Of a stretch of 64,000 bases of DNA, positions 26,106-35,233 are shown in pieces (position 1 is the stretch's first letter; every line of letters begins with the position of its first letter). Made by a program: the position numbers and the translations under genes. This DNA comes from Pelotomaculum propionicicum. GTDB lineage: Bacteria > Bacillota > Desulfotomaculia > Desulfotomaculales > Pelotomaculaceae. The stretch covers positions 105,438-169,437 of the forward strand of contig NZ_QFFZ01000002.1 in assembly GCF_004369225.1 (NCBI RefSeq), given 5' to 3'. The notes beneath the pieces were generated by a model. The model saw only the letters and a list, made by a program, of their open reading frames with translations. It was not told the origin of the DNA and made no database searches.

Positions 26106-26606
26106 TCAAGGTTGCTTGTTTTTCAACATTTCTATCACCAGGGCGTCCGTTGGGAAAGCCAGCGGCGGAGGGTCAGAAAGGTCAAAGTAAGCAACCTCGT
26201 CCAGATCTGCCCGGGCTTCTAACTGACCGCCGGCCACTTCCGCCAGGAACCAGATGCCCACAGTATGGGACTCAGGGTTGTGAAAATTAGACTGCACCGT
26301 AAACACCCTGTTTATTTTCACCTCAAGGTTTGTCTCTTCCTTAAACTCCCGTACCGCGGCGTCAAACACATCCTCGTCATATTCCACATAGCCGCACGGT
26401 ATGCACCAAAGTCCGCGGTAGCTGCTGTTTCGCTTCCCCAGCAGGATGCGGCCGTCCCGGTCAAAAACAATCACAGCCACTCCCACCACAGGATTTTCGT
26501 AAAAGATGTATTGACAGCCGGCGCAGGTAAGCCTGTCCCTGTCCCCATAGCTTTTGTATGCTAAAACACCGCCGCACTTCGGGCAGAAAAAGTATCTCTG
26601 TTTCAT
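26106..26606 (-). CDS. Nudix hydrolase with N-terminal zinc ribbon
   Basis: 166 residues. An N-terminal zinc ribbon (FCPKCGG and CAGCQYIFYENP) is followed by a Nudix domain. The Nudix box GYVEYDEDVFDAAVREFKEE (completed by TNLEV) fits GX5EX7REUXEEXGU except Asn for Gly near the end. Zinc-ribbon Nudix proteins are often annotated NADH pyrophosphatase-like or ADP-ribose pyrophosphatase; the SQPWPFP motif of NudC is absent, so general nucleotide-diphosphate hydrolase is safest. Confidence 0.88.
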   Translation of the reverse strand: MKQRYFFCPKCGGVLAYKSYGDRDRLTCAGCQYIFYENPVVGVAVIVFDRDGRILLGKRNSSYRGLWCIPCGYVEYDEDVFDAAVREFKEETNLEVKINRVFTVQSNFHNPESHTVGIWFLAEVAGGQLEARADLDEVAYFDLSDPPPLAFPTDALVIEMLKNKQP

Positions 26607-26668
26607 TCACCCGCACCCCTCAAAGCACATTATAAACTATAAATGTTAATCCCGAATAAAAAAATTTA

Positions 26669-26693
26669 TGGCTGGTTTTCAAAAACCAGCCAT
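26669..26693 (-). terminator. Strong - strand terminator
   Basis: GGCTGGTTT stem extended to 11 bp with a 4-base loop at 26668-26693. Read on the - strand it is followed by AAATTTTTTTATT. It must end a - strand transcript coming from about 26.7-27 kb. Confidence 0.75.
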
Positions 26694-26909
26694 GGCATGT
26701 CTTCTTTTTATTTTAAGAGGTATGCTGTTCAAAATAAGCGTGGGCGTGTACTGTGAAGCTGAAACATTGAATATCTTACCCTTTATCACCGGCTCAAAAC
26801 CCGCCTGACAGGCTTTTTCCAGCGGGCAGAACCAACTGTCAAGATAGCTCATGTCTTTATTTTCTTTGATTTTTTTATAATCAAGCCTGGCCGTCAGCAC
26901 CGGCCTCAA
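26679..26909 (-). CDS. Doubtful small ORF ending in a terminator
   Basis: At most 76 residues, with a more protein-like part MSYLDSWFCPLEKACQAGFE. No convincing ribosome site for any start and the stop codon falls inside the terminator hairpin, which is unusual for a gene. It may be a small protein, or the leader of a lost gene. No family recognised. Confidence 0.3.
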   Translation of the reverse strand: MRPVLTARLDYKKIKENKDMSYLDSWFCPLEKACQAGFEPVIKGKIFNVSASQYTPTLILNSIPLKIKRRHAMAGF

Positions 26910-27266
26910 CCCCCATTATTAAAACTATGTTAAGGCTAGATAAATTTATGTAAATATTATATTAAGCGATTGTTAAAAAAGTGAAAATAAAATATTACCT
27001 AAATCCGTACTTTGCTTCCGCACCCTTAATGGTGTTTCTAGTGCCCGCTACAGGTTACGATAGACTTTTTCAGTTATCCAGCTTTTGGGTTTTCCCATTT
27101 CTTGTACGGTTACCCACCTGAGAAGCCAACACCTGTTCGCTTGCGCTATGTTCAAATTTCCTCATTCAGCCTCTACCGTTGCATCAAAAGGCCAATGACC
27201 ACTTGCTTGCAATCAAGCCGGTGGTCTTTGGATTCTTCAATGATCCGCTTGCATTCAGCCATGAAA
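26910..27266 (-). other. Gap with one short coding-like frame
   Basis: About 350 bp. The only candidate is a 29-codon frame on the - strand, 27262 to 27173 (MAECKRIIEESKDHRLDCKQ...), starting 5 bases after the HNH ORF stop. It has no ribosome site and could be a gene fragment. Nothing else is supported. Confidence 0.25.
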
Positions 27267-27647
27267 TTAAAGCCCGGTAGTAGTAGTGGTGGAGATGGAG
27301 TTCTTTAAAGCAGGGCGCATAGAACACAAACCTGGATTGGCCAGGTCTTTATTTTTTATTTTCTTGACAAGCCTAAAACAAGACTTGCATAAAATCTCAC
27401 AATTATCAAGTGAAACTAATCCATTGTTATCGATGGGATGCACCTCCCAGCCCCCTGAACCATTAAAACCTCTTCTATTCCAGATTAATATGTTTTGACA
27501 TTTTTGCCCGTGATTATGATAGGAGCATTTACATTCACACCTTCTGCCCGAACGATTATATGCTTCCAGGGCAATACTCTTTGGAAACACCTGAACCCAA
27601 AACCTCCCTTTAAAGGTAGTGATAATTAAAGGTAAAATATTGATCAT
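27267..27647 (-). CDS. HNH-type endonuclease-like protein
   Basis: 126 residues. A Cys-rich region (RRCECKCSYHNHGQKC) precedes an HNH-like core GGWEVHPIDNNGLVSLDNCE followed by ILCKSC, i.e. the E-x-H-P-I-D ... N-C-E-x-L-C-x-x-C pattern. The C-terminus (STTTTTGL) is low complexity, so the natural 3' end may have been lost. No clear ribosome site before the first Met. It sits in a decayed stretch between a terminator and the fapA pseudogene; may be a mobile-element remnant. Confidence 0.5.
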   Translation of the reverse strand: MINILPLIITTFKGRFWVQVFPKSIALEAYNRSGRRCECKCSYHNHGQKCQNILIWNRRGFNGSGGWEVHPIDNNGLVSLDNCEILCKSCFRLVKKIKNKDLANPGLCSMRPALKNSISTTTTTGL

Positions 27648-27678
27648 GTCAACAACGCAAGCTACCTAGTTCTCCCTT

Positions 27679-28597
<919 letters not shown>

Positions 28598-28781
28598 TTC
28601 ACTCTGTTACCTTTCTGCTTTTCAAACAAAAATCCATATTTAAAGCTTTTAAGATATAAATCCCAATCACTTTTCTGTTCAGCTAATACCTTACAAAATG
28701 CAGATACGACTTTTTCGACAGTCCTAATAGTCAATAGGACTTATGTCCTATATTCATCTTACAGAAACAAAATATTTGTAT
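28598..28781. other. AT-rich gap, no gene
   Basis: No supported frame or hairpin; likely the old upstream region of the fapA pseudogene. Confidence 0.4.
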
Positions 28782-28973
28782 TCACTTAATAGGTTCTAAA
28801 ACAGTTACTTGTTTTTCTTTCTTACTTTTGTTTAAAATGGTTATTTTTGAAGCCTTAAAACCATAATTGACAGGACCGCCGTTCCATATTCCTTCACATG
28901 CACGGTATGGCATGTTGTCTCGTTCAGCAGTTTCATGTTCAAGTTGAGCAAAAATAGCCACAAGATCCAACAT
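28782..28973 (-). CDS. Doubtful 63-residue ORF
   Basis: Composition is protein-like in MPYRACEGIWNGGPVNYGFK and KITILNKSKKEKQ, but I recognise no family, and no good ribosome site precedes it. It lies between the fapA pseudogene and the duplicated Pho-box copy, so a fragment left by rearrangement is as likely as a gene. Confidence 0.3.
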   Translation of the reverse strand: MLDLVAIFAQLEHETAERDNMPYRACEGIWNGGPVNYGFKASKITILNKSKKEKQVTVLEPIK

Positions 28974-28995
28974 AGGGTCGAAGAGATTTTGGGGG

Positions 28996-29039
28996 TTAAC
29001 ATAAAATTAATGATTCGGTAATTGACAGTTAACTTTATA
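28996..29039 (+). promoter_or_regulatory. Pho-box array (copy attached to the phoB remnant, upstream of pstS)
   Basis: Four units at exact 11-bp steps: TTAACATAAAA, TTAATGATTCG, GTAATTGACAG, TTAACTTTATA. PhoP/PhoB of Gram-positives binds TTAACA-like direct repeats about 11 bp apart. The segment is near-identical to the array at 30467 and probably drives pstS. Confidence 0.65.
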
Positions 29040-29065
29040 ATAATACACTTATGTCGGCAGGTTTC

Positions 29066-29228
29066 AGGATAAAAAATCTGGCAATCAGTTCAGACAGATA
29101 TGTGGCTATGGCCTGGAGTGGACGTGCACATCCGCTACCTGCGCCAGAAAATTAAAAAAGACCCCGCCAGCCCGGAATACATCGAAACGGTGCGAAGCGT
29201 CGGTTACCGTATCTGCTGGGAAAAATAA
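29066..29228 (+). pseudogene. Gutted phoB remnant (second copy of the response regulator 3' end)
   Basis: The stretch has RIKNLAISSDRYVAM, corresponding to the linker of the intact regulator at 30560, then after a deletion and frame change VDVHIRYLRQKIKKDPASPE through GYRICWEK and stop, close to identical in DNA to 31154-31261. The whole receiver and the middle of the winged helix are missing. Together with the Pho-box array upstream this is a duplicated, deleted copy of promoter plus phoB lying directly in front of pstS. Confidence 0.85.
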
Positions 29229-29297
29229 AAACGTGTGGCTGTAATATAAGCCACTTAAAATAACAAAAAAATCAGAGGTACCAAGGAGGAGAAGGAA

Positions 29298-30191
29298 TTG
29301 TTAAAGAAATCAAGATTAATGGCGATTGCCGTGCTGTGCCTGGCCGCTCTGATCGTGCTGGCAGGCTGCGGCGGCGGCAAACAGGCCCCTGACAACAAGG
29401 CCCGGCAGTTATCCGGCAACGTCACCGCGGTGGGCTCCACAGCCATTCAGCCCCTGGCGGAGCAGGCTGCGACCCAGTTTATGGCCAAAAATCCAGGCGT
29501 CAAGGTTGTGGTACAGGGCGGCGGCAGCGGTGTGGGACTCACCCAGGTTGCCCAGGGAGCGGCTGACATCGGCAACTCGGACATCTTTGCCGAGGAAAAA
29601 AGCGGTATCGACGCCGCCCAGCTGGTTGACCACCAGGTCGCGGTAGTGGGTATGGCCGCGGTGATTAACCCGGCCATAAAGATTGACAACCTCACCAGGC
29701 AGCAGCTGGTGGACATTTTCACCGGCAAGATCACCAACTGGAGCGGTGTCGGCGGCGCTGATCAGAAAATCGTACTGGTAAACCGGCCCAAGGCCTCGGG
29801 TACGCGGGCAACTTTTAAGAAATACGCTCTTGGCGGCGCTGAGGAAGCCAACGGTATTGAAGAAGATTCTTCCGGCACGGTCCGCAAGATTATTAAAGAG
29901 ACACCCGGCGCCATCGGCTATCTGGCCCTCTCTTACCTGGACAACAGCGTTAAGGCAGTCAGCCTCGACGGTGTCGCGCCCACCAAGGACAATATCGTCA
30001 CCGGCAAATATCCGGTATGGGCTTATATGCACTGCTATACCAAAGAGAAACCAAGTGGAGCGGTTGATGCCTTCTTGAATTACATGATGTCGGATGATGT
30101 GCAGAAAAACATTGTTCCCCAGCTTGGTTATATTCCCGGCACCGACATGAAAATTGTCAGGGACGCCAGCGGCAACATTAAGAATAAGTAA
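29298..30191 (+). CDS. pstS: Phosphate ABC transporter substrate-binding lipoprotein PstS
   Basis: 297 residues from a TTG at 29298, with AAGGAGGAGAAGG upstream. Lipoprotein signal with lipobox LAGCG near residue 24. Phosphate-contact segments GSTAIQPLAEQAA, GGGSGVGLTQVAQGAADIGN, and later RPKASGTRATFKKY and GAIGYLALSYLD are typical. It captures phosphate outside the membrane for PstCA. Upstream is a Pho-box array; downstream a GC-rich hairpin separates it from phoB, so pstS likely has higher expression than the rest. Confidence 0.95.
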   Translation: MLKKSRLMAIAVLCLAALIVLAGCGGGKQAPDNKARQLSGNVTAVGSTAIQPLAEQAATQFMAKNPGVKVVVQGGGSGVGLTQVAQGAADIGNSDIFAEEKSGIDAAQLVDHQVAVVGMAAVINPAIKIDNLTRQQLVDIFTGKITNWSGVGGADQKIVLVNRPKASGTRATFKKYALGGAEEANGIEEDSSGTVRKIIKETPGAIGYLALSYLDNSVKAVSLDGVAPTKDNIVTGKYPVWAYMHCYTKEKPSGAVDAFLNYMMSDDVQKNIVPQLGYIPGTDMKIVRDASGNIKNK

Positions 30192-30210
30192 TACGGCGTT
30201 TATTATTCCA

Positions 30211-30243
30211 GGGGCGGCCCGGCGGCCCGGCCCGCCTCCTTTT
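30211..30243 (+). terminator. GC-rich hairpin after pstS
   Basis: A very GC-rich stretch with repeated GGCCCGG, able to form a stable stem, followed by CTCCTTTTCT. The following 220 bp to the next Pho-box hold a second perfect 8-bp hairpin (GCAAGGAG / CTCCTTGC, 30281-30301) and no gene. Confidence 0.5.
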
Positions 30244-30466
30244 CTCTAGATTTTCATATAAAATATCATGTTAATTAATGGCAAGGAGGATCGCTCCTTG
30301 CTTTAAATTCAATAATTATCTGTATATTTGCTGTTGGGGGTCAACCTATGAAACCTATGACGGACAGCCAGCCTTAAAAGCATTTCTGAAAAAGCGGCCC
30401 AGTTAAAGCGTTATGCCAAGTCCATTCCGGCAGCATCGTTGTGAAGGACAGGAGAAGTCGCGAGGC

Positions 30467-30510
30467 TTAACATAAAATTAATAAAATAGTAATTTGCAAT
30501 TAACTTTATA
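30467..30510 (+). promoter_or_regulatory. Pho-box array upstream of phoB-pstCA
   Basis: TTAACATAAAA, TTAATAAAATA, GTAATTTGCAA and TTAACTTTATA at 11-bp steps. TATAAT overlaps the end at 30506-30511 and may be the -10. The start of the regulator gene is about 50 bp downstream, suggesting autoregulation in low phosphate. Confidence 0.68.
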
Positions 30511-30559
30511 ATTATAAACTGTGATCGGCAGGATAGTCCTAGACAAGGTGGGAATAAAA

Positions 30560-31261
30560 GTGCCGCTAATCCTGGCTGTTGATGACGAGGCTAATATTCT
30601 GGAGCTTTTGAAGTATAACCTGACCAAAGAAGGTTACCAGTTTATCGGAGTTACCAACGGCAGTGACGCCATAAAGGCCGCCGGCGAAGAAAAACCTGAC
30701 CTGATCATTCTGGACATTATGCTGCCTGAATTGGACGGCTGGGACGTACTCCGTATTTTAAAATTCAACAAAGAAACCATGTCCATACCTGTAATCATGT
30801 TGAGCGCCAAGGGCGATGTTCTTGACAAAGTGCTGGGGCTGGAACTGGGCGCCGACGACTACGTCACCAAACCGTTTTCGCCAAGGGAAATCCTGGCCAG
30901 GGTAAAAGCACACTTACGACGCAAGCGCCAACCCCCGCCCAGTGAAGAAGCAAAAGAAGAAATCCGGATTAAAAACCTGGTAATAAGACCGGACCGTTAT
31001 GTTGCGACTCTGAATGGCAAAAAACTTGATCTTACTCCAAAAGAGTTTGAGCTGCTGCACCTGCTGGCCGCGAACCCCGGCCGGGTCTTTACCAGAGACA
31101 TCCTGCTGGAAAGAATCTGGGGTTATGACCGGGTCAGGGAAACCCGCACCGTGGACGTGCATATCCGCTACCTGCGCCAGAAAATCGAAAAAGACCCCGC
31201 CAGCCCGGAATACATCGAAACGGTGCGCAGTGTCGGCTACCGCGCCTGCCCGGAAAAATAA
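30560..31261 (+). CDS. phoB: Phosphate response regulator, PhoB/PhoP type
   Basis: 233 residues from the GTG at 30560, with AGGTGGGA upstream; the frame opens earlier but LILAVDDE is the family start. Receiver domain: acidic pair VDDEANI, phospho-acceptor in LIILDIMLPELDGWDV, Lys in VTKPFSPREIL. The OmpR-type winged helix occupies about residues 140-230 (LTPKEFELLHLLAANPGRVF; TVDVHIRYLRQKIEKDP). No cognate PhoR kinase is found in the window. It precedes pstC by 27 bp and so is in the pst operon. The 3' end is duplicated at 29118. Confidence 0.93.
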   Translation: MPLILAVDDEANILELLKYNLTKEGYQFIGVTNGSDAIKAAGEEKPDLIILDIMLPELDGWDVLRILKFNKETMSIPVIMLSAKGDVLDKVLGLELGADDYVTKPFSPREILARVKAHLRRKRQPPPSEEAKEEIRIKNLVIRPDRYVATLNGKKLDLTPKEFELLHLLAANPGRVFTRDILLERIWGYDRVRETRTVDVHIRYLRQKIEKDPASPEYIETVRSVGYRACPEK

Positions 31262-31288
31262 AAACGTGCGGTTTGGGAGACTCTTACA

Positions 31289-32200
31289 ATGAACCTGCTT
31301 TACAAAGCACTTAACTTAAGCGGCAGTGAAAAACTCGGCAGAATTCTCACAACGGGCGCCGCTGCGATTGCAATTATCTCTACCATAACCATAGTCTTTT
31401 TTATTTCCAGCAAGGGCCTTTCTACTTTTCTGGTTAATGGTGTAAGTGTCAAGGACTTCCTTTTTTCCACTCACTGGCTGCCCGACCGCCTGCCGGAAGA
31501 AGGCGGGCCGCAAGTCGGTGTGCTGGTTTTTATTTTCGGTTCTTTAACCGTATCGCTGCTGGCCGTGCTGTTAAGCGCGCCGCTCAGTGTCGCCTGCGCG
31601 GTTTTCATTGCCGAGATAGCGCCCAACTGGGGCCAGCGGGTGCTGCAGCCTGCCATTGAAATTTTGGCGGGTATTCCATCTGTTGTTTACGGGTATATCG
31701 GTTTGAGCGTCTTGGTACCTTTTATCCGCAATAATATCGGAGGGCTTGGCTTCAGTGTGCTGGCCGGTTTTCTGGTCCTCTCCGTGATGATCCTGCCTAC
31801 CATAGTAAGCATCTCCACCGACACCTTGAGAGCGCTGCCCGGCGAGTGGAAGGAGGCGGCATACGCCCTGGGCGCCACCCGCTGGCAGGCGATTCGAATG
31901 GTGCTCCTACCTGCGGCGCGCTCAGGTATTATGACCGGTATTGTTCTTGGCCTGGCCAGGGCTTTCGGTGAGGCGCTGGCGGTCCAAATGGTCATCGGCA
32001 ATACCAGAAAGATTCCCGGGTCTATCCTGGACCCTGTGATTACCCTCACCAGCGCCATTACCATGGATATGGGCAATACACCGATGGGCTCCCTTTGGAA
32101 TAACTCCCTCTGGTCAATGGGTCTTTTGCTGCTAATAATGTCTTTCTTCTTTATCGTGATGATCCGGTTTATCGCCTTAAAAGGAGGCGCCGCCAGATGA
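31289..32200 (+). CDS. pstC: Phosphate ABC transporter permease PstC
   Basis: 303 residues, six hydrophobic segments. The cytoplasmic EAA-type loop EWKEAAYALGATRWQAIRMV is present, and LAGIPSVVYGYIGLSVLVPF is the PstC signature. It forms the membrane channel with PstA. It follows phoB and overlaps pstA by ATGA, so all three are one operon. Confidence 0.95.
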   Translation: MNLLYKALNLSGSEKLGRILTTGAAAIAIISTITIVFFISSKGLSTFLVNGVSVKDFLFSTHWLPDRLPEEGGPQVGVLVFIFGSLTVSLLAVLLSAPLSVACAVFIAEIAPNWGQRVLQPAIEILAGIPSVVYGYIGLSVLVPFIRNNIGGLGFSVLAGFLVLSVMILPTIVSISTDTLRALPGEWKEAAYALGATRWQAIRMVLLPAARSGIMTGIVLGLARAFGEALAVQMVIGNTRKIPGSILDPVITLTSAITMDMGNTPMGSLWNNSLWSMGLLLLIMSFFFIVMIRFIALKGGAAR

Positions 32201-33081
32201 ATTCCCGCATTGCCGACAGAATTGCCACCGTCATGTTTTGGGCCGGGGCACTGGTCGTAATCATCATATTAGGTTCACTGACAGGATATGTGCTTTACCA
32301 CGGGGGGAAGTCCATCAGTTGGGACTTTCTTACCAAACCTCCCCAGGTAGTCAGGGCCGGAGGCGGTATCGGGCCGCAGATCTTCAATTCCTTTTACCTG
32401 CTGGTTCTATCCATGGCCTATACCATCCCCATGGGCCTGCTGGTCGGTATTTACTTGGCTGAATACGCAGGCAGCAACAGGTGGACAGAGATAGTGAGGC
32501 TCTCTATCGAAACATTGAACTCACTTCCTTCCATTGTGGTCGGACTCTTCGGCCTGCTCGTTTTTGTAAATATGACAGGCTGGGGTTATTCACTGATATC
32601 CGGCGCCCTGGCCCTCACCGTAATCAACCTCCCCCTTATGATCAGGATCACCGAGGAGTCAATCCGCGGCGTACCCGCCAGTTTGCGCGAAGCCAGCCTG
32701 GCTCTAGGCGCCAACCGCTGGCAGACCATCATCAAGGTTGTGCTGCCCGGCGCCTTCCCCGGGCTGGTCAGCGGGGCTATTATCACATCCGGCCGGGTCT
32801 TCGGTGAGGCCGCCGCTCTATTGTTTACAGCCGGCATGTCCAGCCCGGCTTTGGATTTCAGCAACTGGAACATTTTCGATTCGTCTTCGCCTTTGAATCC
32901 ATTTCGCCCGGCGGAAACACTGGCCGTGCACATCTGGAAAGTCAACACCGAGGGTCTGATCCCGGATTTAAGAAGGGTCGCGGACGGCTCCGCGGCGGTG
33001 CTGATCCTGGTGGTGCTCGGTTTCAACCTGGCTGCACGCTACCTGGGCAGAATAATATACAGGCGCATGTCGGCCACATAA
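32197..33081 (+). CDS. pstA: Phosphate ABC transporter permease PstA
   Basis: 294 residues with six membrane segments. Family elements are LYHGGKSISWDFLTKPPQ, ETLNSLPSIVVGLFGLLVFV and the EAA loop SLREASLALGANRWQTIIKV. Starts with the ATGA overlap at the end of pstC. PstB, its ATPase, is not next but about 8.5 kb away at 41649, which points to a rearrangement. Confidence 0.95.
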   Translation: MNSRIADRIATVMFWAGALVVIIILGSLTGYVLYHGGKSISWDFLTKPPQVVRAGGGIGPQIFNSFYLLVLSMAYTIPMGLLVGIYLAEYAGSNRWTEIVRLSIETLNSLPSIVVGLFGLLVFVNMTGWGYSLISGALALTVINLPLMIRITEESIRGVPASLREASLALGANRWQTIIKVVLPGAFPGLVSGAIITSGRVFGEAAALLFTAGMSSPALDFSNWNIFDSSSPLNPFRPAETLAVHIWKVNTEGLIPDLRRVADGSAAVLILVVLGFNLAARYLGRIIYRRMSAT

Positions 33082-33104
33082 GGAACCAGGAAAGGGGAAG
33101 CGAA

Positions 33105-33830
33105 GTGAAAATTGCGGTCATATCAGACCTGCATGCCAACATTACAGCGCTTGAAGCGGTTCTGAACGACATTGATGGAAAGGAGGCGGACATGGTTGTT
33201 TGCGCCGGTGATTTGGCCGGTTACCTGCCCTTCCCCAATGAGGTGATTGACCTGGTAAGAAGAAGAAATATATGCTGTGTCATGGGCAATTATGACGACG
33301 CCATCGGGAATAAGCGCGTGGTATGCGGCTGCGCATATAAGAATGAAAAGGCCAGAGTGGCCGGTGAGCGCTCCCTGGCCTGGACCAGTGAGCGTGTAAC
33401 CGAAGAAAACAAATCTTTTTTACGGGGACTCCCCCATGAAATAGATCTAAGCATAAACAGCCGGACAGTAAAAATTGTACACGGCAGCCCTCATCATTTA
33501 AATGAATACCTGACTGATGACATAAGTGAAGTTTACTTAAAAGAACTTCTCGCCCAAACCCGCACAGATGTGCTGATCTGCGGCCATACCCACATTCCTT
33601 ACCATAAGGATTTGGCTAACGGCAAACACGTGGTCAACGCGGGCAGCGTAGGCAAGCCTAAACACGGCGACCCGCGGGCGGTTTATACCGTGCTGGAGAT
33701 TGCTGAAGTTGTTGTTGTTAAGTTTTATAAAGTGCAGTACGACTTTGCCGGCGCGGCCGGGGCTATCTTATCCGCCGGGCTGCCGGAAGAGTTTGCCGCT
33801 GAGATACTTACAGGCAGGGCGTTATACTAA
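33105..33830 (+). CDS. Calcineurin-like metallophosphoesterase (YfcE/MJ0936 type)
   Basis: 241 residues. Metal-binding motifs in order: KIAVISDLHANITALEAVL (D-x-H), VCAGDLAGY (GD), GNYDDA (GN-D), VHGSPH and CGHTHIPYH (GHTH). Acts as a phosphodiesterase; substrate not known. GTG start at 33105 behind AAGGGGAAG; 23 bp after pstA, so it may be induced with the phosphate operon and scavenge phosphate from organic esters, which is inference. Confidence 0.88.
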   Translation: MKIAVISDLHANITALEAVLNDIDGKEADMVVCAGDLAGYLPFPNEVIDLVRRRNICCVMGNYDDAIGNKRVVCGCAYKNEKARVAGERSLAWTSERVTEENKSFLRGLPHEIDLSINSRTVKIVHGSPHHLNEYLTDDISEVYLKELLAQTRTDVLICGHTHIPYHKDLANGKHVVNAGSVGKPKHGDPRAVYTVLEIAEVVVVKFYKVQYDFAGAAGAILSAGLPEEFAAEILTGRALY

Positions 33831-33916
33831 TTAGACATCCATGCTGCAGACACTGCATCAGCAAAGGATGAAAGCAACCGGGATTTGATTTCAATTGAAC
33901 ACGGCACATTAGTGCC

Positions 33917-35209
33917 TTATCCAGGCAAGTGAATTGTTGAACCGGTGGGCATAATCCGGCTTGAAATCCCAATTTTTTTTAGCTCAGCTGCCAGTTTTCC
34001 GCTGTTTTCAACATTACAGTGGCCCAAAATGACTTCTGTTCTACCGGCAAAAGGCGCAAGCAAGTATTGTAAATCCTCCCAATCAGGATGAGCTTTCCAT
34101 GTGATTTTTTTGACTGACGCTCCAATAATGAAAGGTTCACCGCTGTTTTCAGGGAGAAAAATCCGTTCTCCTGATAATAGACGGGCGCCTATAGTTCCAG
34201 CAGCTTGAGAGCCGGTAAGTATGATTGAATTCCTTTCGTCTTCAGCCAGAAGTCTGAACCATTTTTCAGAAGGGCCGGCGCTCAACATGGCATCCGGCAT
34301 AACGATAATGGCAGGCTTGCTAATTTTTGCCGGTTCAAATCCGGCGGGAAGAATATTGAACTTACTCATATCCAAACCCTGGAGAAATGATTTACCTTCA
34401 GCAGATAAACCTTCGTGATAGTCTTGATAATATTTTAAGGCGTCTGTAAGGCCTTTATCGATGTATACCGGCACACCGGACAGGGATATTTGAAGTAAAC
34501 AGGACACCATTTCCTGACCGCGTCCTATGCGCGGCACAGGCAATAGCGCGGCGCCGCCGTTCCGCATGCAGTGTTCAAGCGCCAATAACAGTTCTTCCTC
34601 TTGCTTTGCCTGCCGCATGGACTGCGCCCCATAGGCTGAATTTATGATTATGGCTGAAATGTCTGCAGGCAGTTGCGGCGGTATTAACAGCCGGTTTTCC
34701 CTGCAGATGTCGCCAGTGTACAACAGTTTATGACTCTTTCCGGTAACAAGTATCCATGCCGAGCCCGGCATATGTCCTGACGGTCCCATTTCAACATCAA
34801 AAGAACCGATGGTGAAGACTTTGCCGAATTCCTGCGGGGAAAAAAACAGGGAATTAACATCTTCTTTGCTGTATGGCGGGCAAAAGTTCGCATTTTCTAC
34901 GGCTCCTCTCCAAGACGCGCAATACATGGGAGTCAGAGCGGCGGTGAGGCGATGACAATACACCGGCACTTTAAGCCCCTGCTTTACAAGAAGCGGCAAA
35001 GCCGCTGAATGATCCTCATGCGCGTGGGATAGAACAACTCCTTCTACCCTACTCAACATCTCCAGTTCCATTTGAGGATATCGTCCCGCGTATGTACCCG
35101 CAAAGACCCTTTGAACTCCAAAATCCAAAAGTATGGAATGAGTTCCTTCACTGATCAAATAGGCTGTGCGGCCTTGTTCAGCCGATCCCCCGCCGCAGAA
35201 AATATCCAT
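33917..35209 (-). CDS. Metallo-beta-lactamase / beta-CASP protein
   Basis: 430 residues from the ATG at 35209 (GAGGAG upstream). MBL motifs: SHAHEDHSAALPLL (HxHxDH), GPSGHMPGSAWIL (motif III His) and LLYTGDICRENR (motif IV Asp). The beta-CASP region follows: motif A reads INSAYG where ESTYG is usual, motif B ILTGSQAAGTIGARLLSG, motif C LGHCN. It belongs with CPSF73-like nucleases acting on RNA. Loss of the motif A acidic residue suggests altered activity. Second gene after the LysR regulator, 25 bp downstream. Confidence 0.82.
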   Translation of the reverse strand: MDIFCGGGSAEQGRTAYLISEGTHSILLDFGVQRVFAGTYAGRYPQMELEMLSRVEGVVLSHAHEDHSAALPLLVKQGLKVPVYCHRLTAALTPMYCASWRGAVENANFCPPYSKEDVNSLFFSPQEFGKVFTIGSFDVEMGPSGHMPGSAWILVTGKSHKLLYTGDICRENRLLIPPQLPADISAIIINSAYGAQSMRQAKQEEELLLALEHCMRNGGAALLPVPRIGRGQEMVSCLLQISLSGVPVYIDKGLTDALKYYQDYHEGLSAEGKSFLQGLDMSKFNILPAGFEPAKISKPAIIVMPDAMLSAGPSEKWFRLLAEDERNSIILTGSQAAGTIGARLLSGERIFLPENSGEPFIIGASVKKITWKAHPDWEDLQYLLAPFAGRTEVILGHCNVENSGKLAAELKKIGISSRIMPTGSTIHLPG

Positions 35210-35233
35210 CCGCTTTTTCACTCCTCTCGATTA

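Noticed and set aside
27102..27308. 68-residue ORF on + strand
   Set aside because: Low complexity end, no ribosome site; the opposite strand has the better HNH and short frames.
29409..30032. Long - strand open frame antisense to pstS
   Set aside because: Shadow of the pstS frame; protein composition is unnatural and there is no start signal.
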